IMG/VR virus record: IMGVR_UViG_3300031249_000002
Span: 1 to 63,237 of that record
Strand: one strand, 5' to 3'
Source of the DNA: a virus
Length of the DNA: 63,237 bases
Shown: positions 33,600 to 41,336 of the stretch, piece after piece
Numbering within the stretch: the first letter of the stretch is position 1
How the letters are laid out: every line of letters starts with the position of its first letter
Translations under genes and position numbers: made by a program
Notes under the pieces: model-generated
The model's input: the letters and a program-made list of their open reading frames with translations, nothing else
Database searches by the model: none
What the model was told of the DNA's origin: nothing

Positions 33600-34273
33600 C
33601 TACTTGTTTCGTGGCTTCGTGATCTCTCGGAGCTCGGCGCGTAGCCCCTCGTAGAAAAACCGGATGTCGCTCGCGGTCAGCGTGCGGACATCCGGTAGCC
33701 CGCCGAAGTCCCGGGTGACCTGCAGAATCATCTCCCGCATCACGACGGGGAGCGTGTGCTGCACGCGACCGGTTTCGCGATCCCGCGGGTGCCTGTAGTC
33801 CTCACCGCGGCGCACCAGCGGCGTCGCCGCCTCGGTCCCTACTTCCCCAGTAAAAAAACGAAGATCGCCTGGCAGACGGATACGTCGCGGTTCAGCATCA
33901 ATGAAAACCGCTGCACTGGCTGCCCGCTCATCTCAGCGAGCACCGCGAACGACTTCGTTACGCCGTGGTGCTGTTTGCCGGCCTTGTCCATCGATATGAA
34001 GGCCTGCCCCTTTGGCTCGTGGAACGTAATCGGATCGCTCGGGCCGACCTTTTGCACATATACGAACTCGCCGGCATCGTTGACCACGAGGTGCCCGAAG
34101 CGGATCGCATCGATCAGGACCCGCTTGTGGGCGAAAAACTCCTTGCGGTCGTCTTCGTCCATCGCCTTCATGGCCTCGGCGTCGAACTTCGCGACGATGT
34201 CCATGGCGTCCGCCCAGCGATCGAATTCCTGCTCGGCGACTTCTCGTGCGACCTTCTCTTCTCGTGTGCTCAT
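33600..34273 (-). CDS. Tail assembly chaperone, frameshift product
   Basis: Reading from ATG 34273, a -1 shift at the T7-A run near 33857-33851 joins the upstream frame to a 3' frame that is open to 33600. The extension reads VGTEAATPLVRRGEDYRHP and ends TASDIRFFYEGLRAELREI. About 225 aa in total. Programmed -1 shifts at this exact position are known in lambda (gpG/gpGT) and Mu-like tails, and the longer product recruits the tail tube to the tape measure. The downstream frame lacks its own good start. Confidence 0.7.
33839..34273 (-). CDS. Tail assembly chaperone, unshifted form (Mu gp41-like)
   Basis: 144 aa, helical and acidic N-terminus (REEKVAREVAEQEFDRWADA). It occupies the space between tube and tape-measure genes where the chaperone pair always lies. 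Its last codons run through the T7 slippery run and stop just beyond. Confidence 0.7.
   Translation of the reverse strand: MSTREEKVAREVAEQEFDRWADAMDIVAKFDAEAMKAMDEDDRKEFFAHKRVLIDAIRFGHLVVNDAGEFVYVQKVGPSDPITFHEPKGQAFISMDKAGKQHHGVTKSFAVLAEMSGQPVQRFSLMLNRDVSVCQAIFVFLLGK
33851..33857 (-). other. -1 frameshift slippery site
   Basis: Minus-strand heptamer T-TTT-TTA, part of a run of seven T. It follows the X-XXY-YYZ rule, lies 9-12 bases before the zero-frame stop, and the -1 frame stays open for about 80 more codons. Confidence 0.7.
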
Positions 34274-34671
34274 TGTTGCGTCAGCTTTCCGGGACCGGTG
34301 AGCGTCACCTCGCCGGTCGCGTCCTGGCTGCTACCCTGTAGCTCGCCCGTGATCGTGCCCTTCCCCTGGTAGGAGAAGCCGCTCGCGAAGTTCACGACGA
34401 TCGCCACGTTCCCGTCCGCGTCCGCGCTCGTGTTCTTCCCGTCGGCGACGTCCTGGAGGAACTCCTGGTCACCCCTCGCGTCGTCGATCGCGAGCTTCAC
34501 GCCGCCGATCATCCACGCGACGCGCGTTTTGATGATGCGCACGGTCCCGTTGCCGTTCGGTTTGACCTCGTTTTCGAAGCCACCGAGCTTTCGATTCGAG
34601 TCCGAATCGGCGGCCACCGCGAGGGTGCGCCCCGCGATCGAGACGCTCCCGATCGATCCACCAACTGACAT
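34270..34671 (-). CDS. Tail tube protein (Mu gpM-like)
   Basis: 133 aa. SIAGRTLAVAADSDSNRKLG and the C-terminal GFSYQGKGTITGELQ are the tube fold. It follows the sheath in the normal order and overlaps the chaperone start by four bases. Confidence 0.78.
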   Translation of the reverse strand: MSVGGSIGSVSIAGRTLAVAADSDSNRKLGGFENEVKPNGNGTVRIIKTRVAWMIGGVKLAIDDARGDQEFLQDVADGKNTSADADGNVAIVVNFASGFSYQGKGTITGELQGSSQDATGEVTLTGPGKLTQQ

Positions 34672-34717
34672 TGGATGTTTCCTTTTTCTGGTGGAAGGCG
34701 CACCGGTGCCGCCCCGT

Positions 34718-34735
34718 CGCGCGCCGATGCGCGCG
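34718..34735 (-). promoter_or_regulatory. Hairpin between sheath and tube genes
   Basis: CGCGCGC-CGAT-GCGCGCG, 7 bp, in the 97-base gap before the tube start, with AAGGA close to the ATG. Likely a 5' stabilising structure or processing site for the tube message. Confidence 0.4.
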
Positions 34736-34768
34736 GGTCGGCCTCACTGCCGCGCTTCCGAGATTTCG

Positions 34769-36544
34769 TTACGCGGCGGCGCCGAAGAAGAATCCGAAAT
34801 AGAGCGTCGCGCTCTTGATGTTGGTGTTGCCCGAGAGCTGCACCGTCATCGTCATGTCGAGACGCTTCGGGTTCTCGCTGTTGATCACGGAGGTGATGCT
34901 CTTCTTCGCCGTGTCGGGGTCGCTGATGATCGCCTCGTCGCCGAGGCTATCGGCGATGCCAGCGAGCCGCGCCTTCGCGTCCGATGGATGGCGCGCGTTC
35001 GCGTTGACGGTCGCCTGACCATCGGGGATGAGCGGCGCTGCTGCCCATTCCTTCGCGCTGAACGTCGTGTCGATGCTGTAGATGCACGTCATGAGACGCA
35101 CGATGTCGACGACGTAGCGGTAAGCCGGGTTCGGATCTCCCGTCGGGTGATAGAACGTGATGACGTCCGAGAGCTGCACGACGGAGTCGACCACCTCGAT
35201 CGTCGAGCTTCCCGCCATGACAGCCGCATTGCGCGTCGGGTAATCCCACTGGTCGCCATCGTTGCCGGGGATGATTCCGGTTAGCGGCTGCGCGCCGTAG
35301 TCCGTCGGCGGGTTGTCGTTCGCCTGCTTCGCGATCATGGCGACCGCTCGCGCAGCGACCACGAACGGCAGATTCACGGAACCAACCCCCGGGATCACGC
35401 TGTTCACGCGGTCGGTCTTGCGAGCATCGGTGATCGCGGTGACGGTCGCCCGATCGGTGCTCGTGTTGCCCGTGAATGCGACGAAGGGCTTTCGGACCAG
35501 GTCGCCCCACCGGCCCTCTCCGACGTTCATGATCGCGTCCAGCGTCGTCGCGTCGGTGAGCTCCATTGCGTTGATGATGAGCGTCTCCCAGACGTTGCCG
35601 ATCTGCGCGAGCGCGTCTGTAACGTCCGGGTTCACGAGGCCGCCGCTCGGCTGCGCGATCGTGAACGTGACCCCGAGCGTCGTGTCGCCGATGATCTCGA
35701 TGTAGATCCCGTTCCCGCTCGACCCCTTCCACTTCGCCGTCGCTTTGACGTCCGTCGCGGGCACGGTGATCATGAACTGATCGCCCACCTCGAAGTCCGT
35801 GGTCCCGTCGGTAACGGTGAATTGCAGGCCGCCCGAGTCGAAGACCGAGGCCGCGCCTACGCCCACCGTCATGGTGAGATCGTTCGCGATGACCGAGCCG
35901 CTCGGATCCGTGAGCGTCCATACGCCGCCATTCGCGACGTGCGTGTTACACGTGAGCTTGTAGGCTCCGGGAGTCGGCGTTCCTGGCGCGGTGAGCGCAG
36001 TGAGTGTGCCGTTGCCGGTGCCGGTGATCGCGCTCGCGGTCACCGCCCCGTACGTATACGAGATGTCGACCGGCATGCGCATCACCGCGGAGATCGACGA
36101 GCCGACGAGCCCGCAAACGTCCGTGAGGCTGACAGCGCCCGAGGGGATGACGAACGAGTTGCCGAGGATGCCGTTCACCCGCGCGCGATACGCGCCAGCG
36201 TCGCTCATGGTGGTCCCGACGGGCGTGATCGTGCCGTTGGCGGCGACGCCGGCGGGGTCGTCCACGAGCGGATAGAGGGTGACGGGGATCGAGTCGACTC
36301 CGTCGCCGTTCGCCGGGAAGAGCTGGTCGACGATGAGGTCCGCCGGGCATCCGTAGCCGTACGTATTTCCCGTCTCCGGCTCGCTCGTCACCTGCCGCTT
36401 CGCCGTCGAATAGACGACGTCGCTGCAGCCTTGCGCGAGCACCACGATTCGCTGCGGCGTGAATCGCGCGCTGCCGCTCTTGAGGTTCTTGAACTGAGTA
36501 CCGATCCCGGTGACTCGGGCGACGGCCGATGCATCGACTGACAT
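34769..36544 (-). CDS. Contractile tail sheath (Mu gpL-like)
   Basis: 591 aa. Sheath marks: GYGCPADLIVDQLFPANGDG near the N-terminus, the C-terminal core with IEVVDSVVQLSDVITFYHPT and YRYVVDIVRLMTCIYSIDTT, and the final strand. The middle (about 190-300) is an extra beta domain exposed on the surface. It establishes the contractile (myovirus) morphology. Confidence 0.88.
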   Translation of the reverse strand: MSVDASAVARVTGIGTQFKNLKSGSARFTPQRIVVLAQGCSDVVYSTAKRQVTSEPETGNTYGYGCPADLIVDQLFPANGDGVDSIPVTLYPLVDDPAGVAANGTITPVGTTMSDAGAYRARVNGILGNSFVIPSGAVSLTDVCGLVGSSISAVMRMPVDISYTYGAVTASAITGTGNGTLTALTAPGTPTPGAYKLTCNTHVANGGVWTLTDPSGSVIANDLTMTVGVGAASVFDSGGLQFTVTDGTTDFEVGDQFMITVPATDVKATAKWKGSSGNGIYIEIIGDTTLGVTFTIAQPSGGLVNPDVTDALAQIGNVWETLIINAMELTDATTLDAIMNVGEGRWGDLVRKPFVAFTGNTSTDRATVTAITDARKTDRVNSVIPGVGSVNLPFVVAARAVAMIAKQANDNPPTDYGAQPLTGIIPGNDGDQWDYPTRNAAVMAGSSTIEVVDSVVQLSDVITFYHPTGDPNPAYRYVVDIVRLMTCIYSIDTTFSAKEWAAAPLIPDGQATVNANARHPSDAKARLAGIADSLGDEAIISDPDTAKKSITSVINSENPKRLDMTMTVQLSGNTNIKSATLYFGFFFGAAA

Positions 36545-36562
36545 GTTGCTGTCCTTTCGGAA

Positions 36563-36605
36563 CGCACACGCCCGCCGAGGCCCGACGCTTCGGGTTCGGT
36601 GTGCG
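36563..36605 (-). promoter_or_regulatory. Branched hairpin before the sheath gene
   Basis: CGCACAC (36563-36569) pairs with GTGTGCG (36599-36605); inside lies CCCGA-CGCT-TCGGG. It sits in the 78-base gap just upstream of the sheath ribosome binding site. Message stability or expression tuning is a reasonable guess. Confidence 0.4.
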
Positions 36606-36622
36606 CGCGCGCTCGTGAAAAC

Positions 36623-37330
36623 TCAGGGCGGCGTGGCGTCGTACGTGGCTCGCACGTAGACTTCGCTTGTCTCTTTACGCAGGAGGGTGACGCCGATGAT
36701 CTCGAGCGGCTGCCCGAGGTTTTGCGGCGAAAACTCGTTGAACTCGACGGCCATCACGAGGCGGGCGGCGAGCACCTTCGGCACGACCGTCCCGTCGATC
36801 GCTGGTTGGAAGAACGTGAGCGATTGCGGCCAGCGTCCCCAGACCCATTGATCCGCTTTGCGCGGACTGCCGAGGTAGACGTACTGCCCCGACATCAGGA
36901 TATTGCGCACGAGCCTGATGGCGCGCCCGAGCGAATCGGATGCGTCTAGGTCGCCAGGGCGATGCCCCTCAGTCGTCTCCGTGCTCACACCGTAAGCGTA
37001 GAAGTCGAGGTTGTAGAGACCGACGCACTTCTGCCGCTCGACCACGTCACTCGTTGCCTTGTCGTACGTCGCGGAGTCGATCGCGATATTCACGATCGGC
37101 GACGTGTCGGCGGCGACGTTCGGATCGTTCAGATCGAGCTGAGACCATTCGTCCCATGGGTTCGCTCGATCCGTGAAGACTCGCACCTTCCAAAGGAGCG
37201 GATCCTTGCCGGCCTTGAACGCAAGCTGCTGCTGATTGTCGAGCTCGACGGCGAGGATCGACGCGATCAGATCCGAGACGAGCTCGAAATTATCGACCTT
37301 GTCGATCAGCTCGGTGATGAGCGCGGCCAT
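36623..37330 (-). CDS. Tail completion/terminator-like protein
   Basis: 235 aa between head-tail joining and sheath genes. VRVFTDRANPWDEWSQLDLN and SPIVNIAIDSATYDKAT together with a beta-rich C-terminus resemble tail-terminator-type proteins that cap the sheath in Mu-like phages. Assignment rests partly on gene order. Confidence 0.6.
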   Translation of the reverse strand: MAALITELIDKVDNFELVSDLIASILAVELDNQQQLAFKAGKDPLLWKVRVFTDRANPWDEWSQLDLNDPNVAADTSPIVNIAIDSATYDKATSDVVERQKCVGLYNLDFYAYGVSTETTEGHRPGDLDASDSLGRAIRLVRNILMSGQYVYLGSPRKADQWVWGRWPQSLTFFQPAIDGTVVPKVLAARLVMAVEFNEFSPQNLGQPLEIIGVTLLRKETSEVYVRATYDATPP

Positions 37331-37336
37331 CGACTC

Positions 37337-37720
37337 TCAGATCCGATACTGCTCGAGCATGCACACCACGACGCCGAGGGCGCGGTCGGGGCGGCCCTCC
37401 ATCACCTTGAACATGTACGCGGTGCCATCGAGCCCGGCGAAGCTCACGACCCACGGCGTCGCCTTATCGTCCGCGCTGCCGCGAGGGATCCCGAGGCCCG
37501 CCTCCGTGAGCGCCGCGAGGGGCAGCGCCACGGAAGCCATACGCCCCACGACGGCCGCGCCCGTCTGAGGATCGATCGTGTGGCCGATATCCGTCGTCCG
37601 ACCCTTCAGGGACGCGGTGACGCCCGTCGGATCGGTGATGGTGATCGGCCACCCAAAGCCGCCGCCGTCGTCCTCCAGGATCGTCCGGAGGTCGGCGGCG
37701 GCTTGCTGCCGCAGTCCCAT
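37337..37720 (-). CDS. Head-tail joining protein
   Basis: 127 aa. MGLRQQAAADLRTILEDDGG, GWPITITDPTG, and PDRALGVVVCMLEQYR are typical of the small joining proteins downstream of lambda-type capsid genes. It overlaps nothing but lies 6 bp from its neighbour. Position: between capsid cluster and tail cluster. Confidence 0.7.
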   Translation of the reverse strand: MGLRQQAAADLRTILEDDGGGFGWPITITDPTGVTASLKGRTTDIGHTIDPQTGAAVVGRMASVALPLAALTEAGLGIPRGSADDKATPWVVSFAGLDGTAYMFKVMEGRPDRALGVVVCMLEQYRI

Positions 37721-37732
37721 GGTGTGCGCTCG

Positions 37733-37996
37733 TTACTTCTTCTCGACGATGACGTTCGCTTTGCGCAGCGTCTCGAAGGTCACCGACTTGGGGGGGAAGT
37801 CCCGCGCGGCGATCGGATCTCCTTCGTTCAGCTGACCGCGGAGCGTCGTGACGGAGTGGCCCTTCGCGACCACGAAGACCGGCGGCTTGGCGGGCTTCGC
37901 CGGCGGATCGACCTTCGGTGGCGGCGCGTCCTTTTGAGCAGCGCCGACATCCACTGGCGTCGCCTCCGGCGGCTCGCCGTCGAATCGCTTCGGCAC
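37733..37996 (-). CDS. Small capsid-cluster protein, paralogue of 38000-38290
   Basis: 87 aa from GTG 37996. The Pro/Lys/Ala-rich first half is unstructured. The second half (FVVAKGHSVTTLRGQLNEGD ... DFPPKSVTFETLRKANVIV) aligns with the C-terminal half of the next gene, so the two are tandem duplicates. Role unknown; perhaps a capsid accessory. Confidence 0.55.
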   Translation of the reverse strand: MPKRFDGEPPEATPVDVGAAQKDAPPPKVDPPAKPAKPPVFVVAKGHSVTTLRGQLNEGDPIAARDFPPKSVTFETLRKANVIVEKK

Positions 37997-37999
37997 GGA

Positions 38000-38290
38000 T
38001 CAGCCGCCCTTCACAATCGCCCCGCGCTTGACGAGGTCCTCGAAGTTGGCCTTGCTCTCGGCGGGTTTGGCATGGAAGTCGGTGGGCTTCACCTCGCCTC
38101 CCGCGTCGATGACGCGCCCGTCATGCGTGATGACGGCCTGATCCGGCGCGACGACGAAATCGGCCTTCTTGGGAACCGCTTTCGCCGCGGCGGCCTTGTC
38201 GGCCGCAGCTTTCTCGGCCGCAGCCTTGTCAGCGGCAGTCTTCTCGGCTGCGGACTGCTCTTCGGTCTTCTTGTCGTTTTGGTCGGCCAT
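38000..38290 (-). CDS. Small Ala/Lys-rich capsid-cluster protein
   Basis: 96 aa. Residues about 8-40 are repeats of AADKAAAEK, which form a long helix. The C-terminal domain (FVVAPDQAVITHDGRV ... FEDLVKRGAIV) matches the 37733-37996 protein. Start ATG overlaps the capsid stop by one base. Confidence 0.55.
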   Translation of the reverse strand: MADQNDKKTEEQSAAEKTAADKAAAEKAAADKAAAAKAVPKKADFVVAPDQAVITHDGRVIDAGGEVKPTDFHAKPAESKANFEDLVKRGAIVKGG

Positions 38291-39405
38291 CAGAACACCG
38301 TGAGACACGCATACGTGTCGATTGCGGTCGGGATGGTGAGTGGGCGAGTGCCGGCGGAGACCTTGAGGTGCTTGCCGTCGGGGGTCATCCACGCGTTCGT
38401 GGTGAGATCGATCCCGCGTTCCGTGCTCGAGATGCGCGGCGGCAGGAATGGAAGGATCCGTTGGTCGGGAGGAACGAGGATCGGAATCGCGCCGAACGAC
38501 AGATCCATGCGGCCGCCGCTGGCTCGCACGATGACCTTGTTGTCCGGGACGAATGGCGTAAGCGTTCCGCCGTTCGGATCCTTGTACCAACCGTCATACG
38601 TCCAGAGGTCGTATCGGTAGTTGTCGATGAAGACGTAGCCCTGGTACGTCGCGCCCTCGACGCCCTTCGACATTTGCGGCTGCAGCTGACCGAGACCGAG
38701 ACCGATCACGGTTGAAGACCCGTTCTGCCCGACGATGCGTGTCAAGGATTGCTGCGCGGTCGCGTTCTTCATGAACCGCTGCCACGCGCCCTTGCCAAAG
38801 ATCGCCATGTCGGCCATCTTCTTGCCGTCCTGTCGCACGACCGTTCCGGCGCTCGACAAGTCGGTAAGTGGCGCGCCAGTGCTGCCGTCCGCGGCCCACG
38901 CGGTCGTGGTGATCTTGTGGCCAGACTTCATCCCGAAGTCGAGCGTGTAGAGCGTGTTCCCGCCTGAATCCTTGAGTGTCAGAATGCCGGTCTGAAAGAC
39001 CTGCGACGCCATGAGCTCGATCGAGCGACGGATCTTGTTCTCGAGCTTGCGGAAAATCCGGAACGCTTGCTGCGTCGCATTCGCCGCGTAGTCGGGGCTG
39101 TCGAACGGATTCTGACCCGGCAGACGACGGATCGCGTCGTACGCGGTGATCGTCCCGACCTCGTCGTAGATCGGCGGGGTGAAACCCTTGTTCACGTAGG
39201 CCGTCGCTTCGTTCTCGCGCTGGCCCGCCGTGAAGTCCTGGATGACGACGGCGATATCCTCGCCGTCACGCATCACGTCGATTTCGACCTTCTCGGTCGT
39301 GTGGATGTTCTGCGGCGGAGTCTGGAACATGCCAGCCAAAAACAGCGGGGCCGGCGACTCTTCCAAGTAGGCGGAGATGAGCCTTGTGGTGCTTCGATCG
39401 GACAT
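38290..39405 (-). CDS. Major capsid protein (lambda gpE family)
   Basis: 371 aa from ATG 39405. Lambda-E family features: the N-terminal FQTPPQNIHTTEKVEIDVMR, the E-loop region RENEATAYVNKGFTPPIYDE, and the C-terminal LPPRISSTERGIDLTTNAW. It follows decoration and protease genes in lambda order. The mature protein would form HK97-fold capsomers. Confidence 0.88.
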   Translation of the reverse strand: MSDRSTTRLISAYLEESPAPLFLAGMFQTPPQNIHTTEKVEIDVMRDGEDIAVVIQDFTAGQRENEATAYVNKGFTPPIYDEVGTITAYDAIRRLPGQNPFDSPDYAANATQQAFRIFRKLENKIRRSIELMASQVFQTGILTLKDSGGNTLYTLDFGMKSGHKITTTAWAADGSTGAPLTDLSSAGTVVRQDGKKMADMAIFGKGAWQRFMKNATAQQSLTRIVGQNGSSTVIGLGLGQLQPQMSKGVEGATYQGYVFIDNYRYDLWTYDGWYKDPNGGTLTPFVPDNKVIVRASGGRMDLSFGAIPILVPPDQRILPFLPPRISSTERGIDLTTNAWMTPDGKHLKVSAGTRPLTIPTAIDTYACLTVF

Positions 39406-39508
39406 GAACGTTGCCTTTTCTGATGTGCTGGCGCACCTCCGCGCCCCCGCGCGCGCCGAATGCGCGAGCAAGGAAACGACTCAGTGAGCCGAGTTGGCTT
39501 GTTGGTTT

Positions 39509-39547
39509 GAAGCGGCGACTGAGCTCGTTACCGAGGAACGCCGCTTC
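39509..39547 (-). promoter_or_regulatory. 9-bp hairpin between decoration and capsid genes
   Basis: GAAGCGGCG (39509-39517) and CGCCGCTTC (39539-39547) pair perfectly with a 21-base loop that contains GAGCTC. No T run follows on the minus strand, so it is not a simple terminator. It lies in the 148-base gap before the capsid gene. Confidence 0.45.
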
Positions 39548-39553
39548 GGGTTT

Positions 39554-39943
39554 TCATGACGAGGTCTGAAGAACGTCGATCGGCATGATGCCGACCGCTC
39601 GAAGCTGGTCGATGACCGCTCCGTCGATGTTCGAATCGTTGCCGTCGGCGTCGATCACGAGGCGCTTCTTGTTCACCTCGCCCTTTTCGAGCGCGCGGAC
39701 CTGGACATCGCCGGCGCCGGTCGCCGTGACGTCGTACGTAAGCACGGCCTTGGGGATGCCGTTGCCGTTCGCCGAGCCGCCCTTCACGAACTTCACGAGC
39801 TTCAGCGTGGAGCTGTCGCGCGCGAGAAGCGTTCCGGCGACCATCGTCCCGGCACCGGCGAAGGTGAGAGGCTCGTCGCGAAACTGTTCGCCGGCCAGCG
39901 CGACGCTGCCGACGTTGATCGATGTCGTGGTGATGTTCGCCAT
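39554..39943 (-). CDS. Head decoration protein (lambda gpD-like)
   Basis: 129 aa from ATG 39943. AGTMVAGTLLARDSSTLKLV and IPKAVLTYDVTATGAG match the gpD fold (trimeric cap on capsid threefold axes). It lies between protease and capsid genes exactly as in lambda. Confidence 0.8.
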   Translation of the reverse strand: MANITTTSINVGSVALAGEQFRDEPLTFAGAGTMVAGTLLARDSSTLKLVKFVKGGSANGNGIPKAVLTYDVTATGAGDVQVRALEKGEVNKKRLVIDADGNDSNIDGAVIDQLRAVGIMPIDVLQTSS

Positions 39944-39983
39944 TTTCTCTTTGTCCTGTTCTTGAGGAGCTTCGGCGCTCTGC

Positions 39984-40385
39984 TCAGTGCTTCGCCACGC
40001 TCGCGGCGCCGTCGCCCGCGGCCGGCTTCTTGCCCATGGCCGCCTCGATCCGATCCGCGACCTCGTCTCCGAGATCTTTCGTCGCGACGGGCGTCTGCGC
40101 CGCATCGCCGAGGGCCGCGCCGGCCGCGTCCGAATCCGCCTGACGAGCTGCCGTCTCGCGCTTGCCCAGCGACGCCGCGAGATATTCGGCGTGCACGTCT
40201 TCGTCCATGGTGCTCGCGCCGGAGGCGATAGCTGCTTCCGCGACGTCGCGCGCACCGGTGGCCTTGGCGAGCTTCAGATGGGCGCACACGCGCTTGCGCT
40301 CGGTCGCCTGGCCCTGTGCGGCGCCCTTGGCGATCAGCGAGGCATGGAGTGCGGGATGCTGTGCGAGGAGCTCTTCTTCGTTCAT
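39984..40385 (-). CDS. Nested scaffold gene (Nu3-like)
   Basis: 133 aa from ATG 40385, in frame within the protease gene; AGGAAG lies about 9-14 bases upstream. It begins MNEEELLAQHPALHASLIAK and continues into the Ala-rich helical end. Nested scaffolds are the rule for this protease family. Expression is inferred. Confidence 0.6.
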   Translation of the reverse strand: MNEEELLAQHPALHASLIAKGAAQGQATERKRVCAHLKLAKATGARDVAEAAIASGASTMDEDVHAEYLAASLGKRETAARQADSDAAGAALGDAAQTPVATKDLGDEVADRIEAAMGKKPAAGDGAASVAKH

Positions 40386-41333
40386 GGGAGTTGTCTTCCT
40401 GGTTTGCCCCGTGAGCCGAGGCGGTTGATCCTTCGAAACAGGGGCCGAAGGCGCCGCGTCGGTAGATGCGGCAACGCTCGGCATGGGCGGTGATTCTTCG
40501 GTATCGTCGGCGAGCGCCTGCCCGCTTCCGCGCTTCGTCGGCTTCGGCGCCTTGTCGATCATGCCAGCGGCCTTCGCTGCATCGGTCAGCAGCACGCCGC
40601 CGCGGCCGAAGTCCGCGTTTACCTGGGCGACCGTGTACGCCTTGCCGGTCGCGTTCGAGCGTCCGCGCGCGATCGCGTCGACGAATAGCTCGTGGTAGGC
40701 GTCGAGCTCCTCGCGGACTATCGCTTTGCCTTCCGGCGTCGTGACGTCCGGCCGCTTCTTGGGCGCCTCGGTGCTCGCGATGTCGACCTGATGCTCGGGA
40801 TCGACGAAGAATGTGATGGCGACACCGATGCTCCCGAAGCTCGACGCTGGACCGGACGCCTGGATGGGTCCAGCCATCGCGGACAGCGCGTATGCGGCCG
40901 AGCACGCTTGCGCGGCCACGACCTTGACCGGCTTCTGGAAGGACTCCTCGGTGGCGAGCGTCTCGAACAGGCCGTCGAGGTAGCCCCCCGGGCTGTTCAC
41001 GCTCAGGATGACGTTGGTGACGTTCGGATCCGCTGCGGCAAGCGCGAACGCGTCTCGGATGTCCTCGTAGCAGGTCTGGTCAATGCCGAGGAGCCATGAC
41101 CAAAAGTCCGGCTCTTCCGTGAGCACGCCGCAAACCGCGATCTCCGCGGTGTTGCCGACGACCGTGTAGTTTTCCGTGTCGCCCGAGCTCGCGAGAACGC
41201 CGTCCGACTTCACCGCGACACGCCGACGCGCAGCTCGACATTCCTCGAGTTGCTTCGCCGTCGGGACGATGCCGGATTTGTAGAGCCGCCCGATCCGCTC
41301 GGCGACATCTTGCTGGAGGAACATTCGGAGCAT
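39984..41333 (-). CDS. Capsid maturation protease (S49; lambda gpC-like) with scaffold domain
   Basis: 449 aa. SVNSPGGYLDGL (about 111-122) and the nucleophile region AAQACSAAYALSA (Ser145) match the S49 protease of lambda C. From about residue 230 the sequence becomes low-complexity and helical scaffold-like. An internal ATG (40385) with a good AGGAAG site would give a 133-aa scaffold, as Nu3 does. Confidence 0.8.
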   Translation of the reverse strand: MLRMFLQQDVAERIGRLYKSGIVPTAKQLEECRAARRRVAVKSDGVLASSGDTENYTVVGNTAEIAVCGVLTEEPDFWSWLLGIDQTCYEDIRDAFALAAADPNVTNVILSVNSPGGYLDGLFETLATEESFQKPVKVVAAQACSAAYALSAMAGPIQASGPASSFGSIGVAITFFVDPEHQVDIASTEAPKKRPDVTTPEGKAIVREELDAYHELFVDAIARGRSNATGKAYTVAQVNADFGRGGVLLTDAAKAAGMIDKAPKPTKRGSGQALADDTEESPPMPSVAASTDAAPSAPVSKDQPPRLTGQTRKTTPMNEEELLAQHPALHASLIAKGAAQGQATERKRVCAHLKLAKATGARDVAEAAIASGASTMDEDVHAEYLAASLGKRETAARQADSDAAGAALGDAAQTPVATKDLGDEVADRIEAAMGKKPAAGDGAASVAKH

Positions 41334-41336
41334 GAA

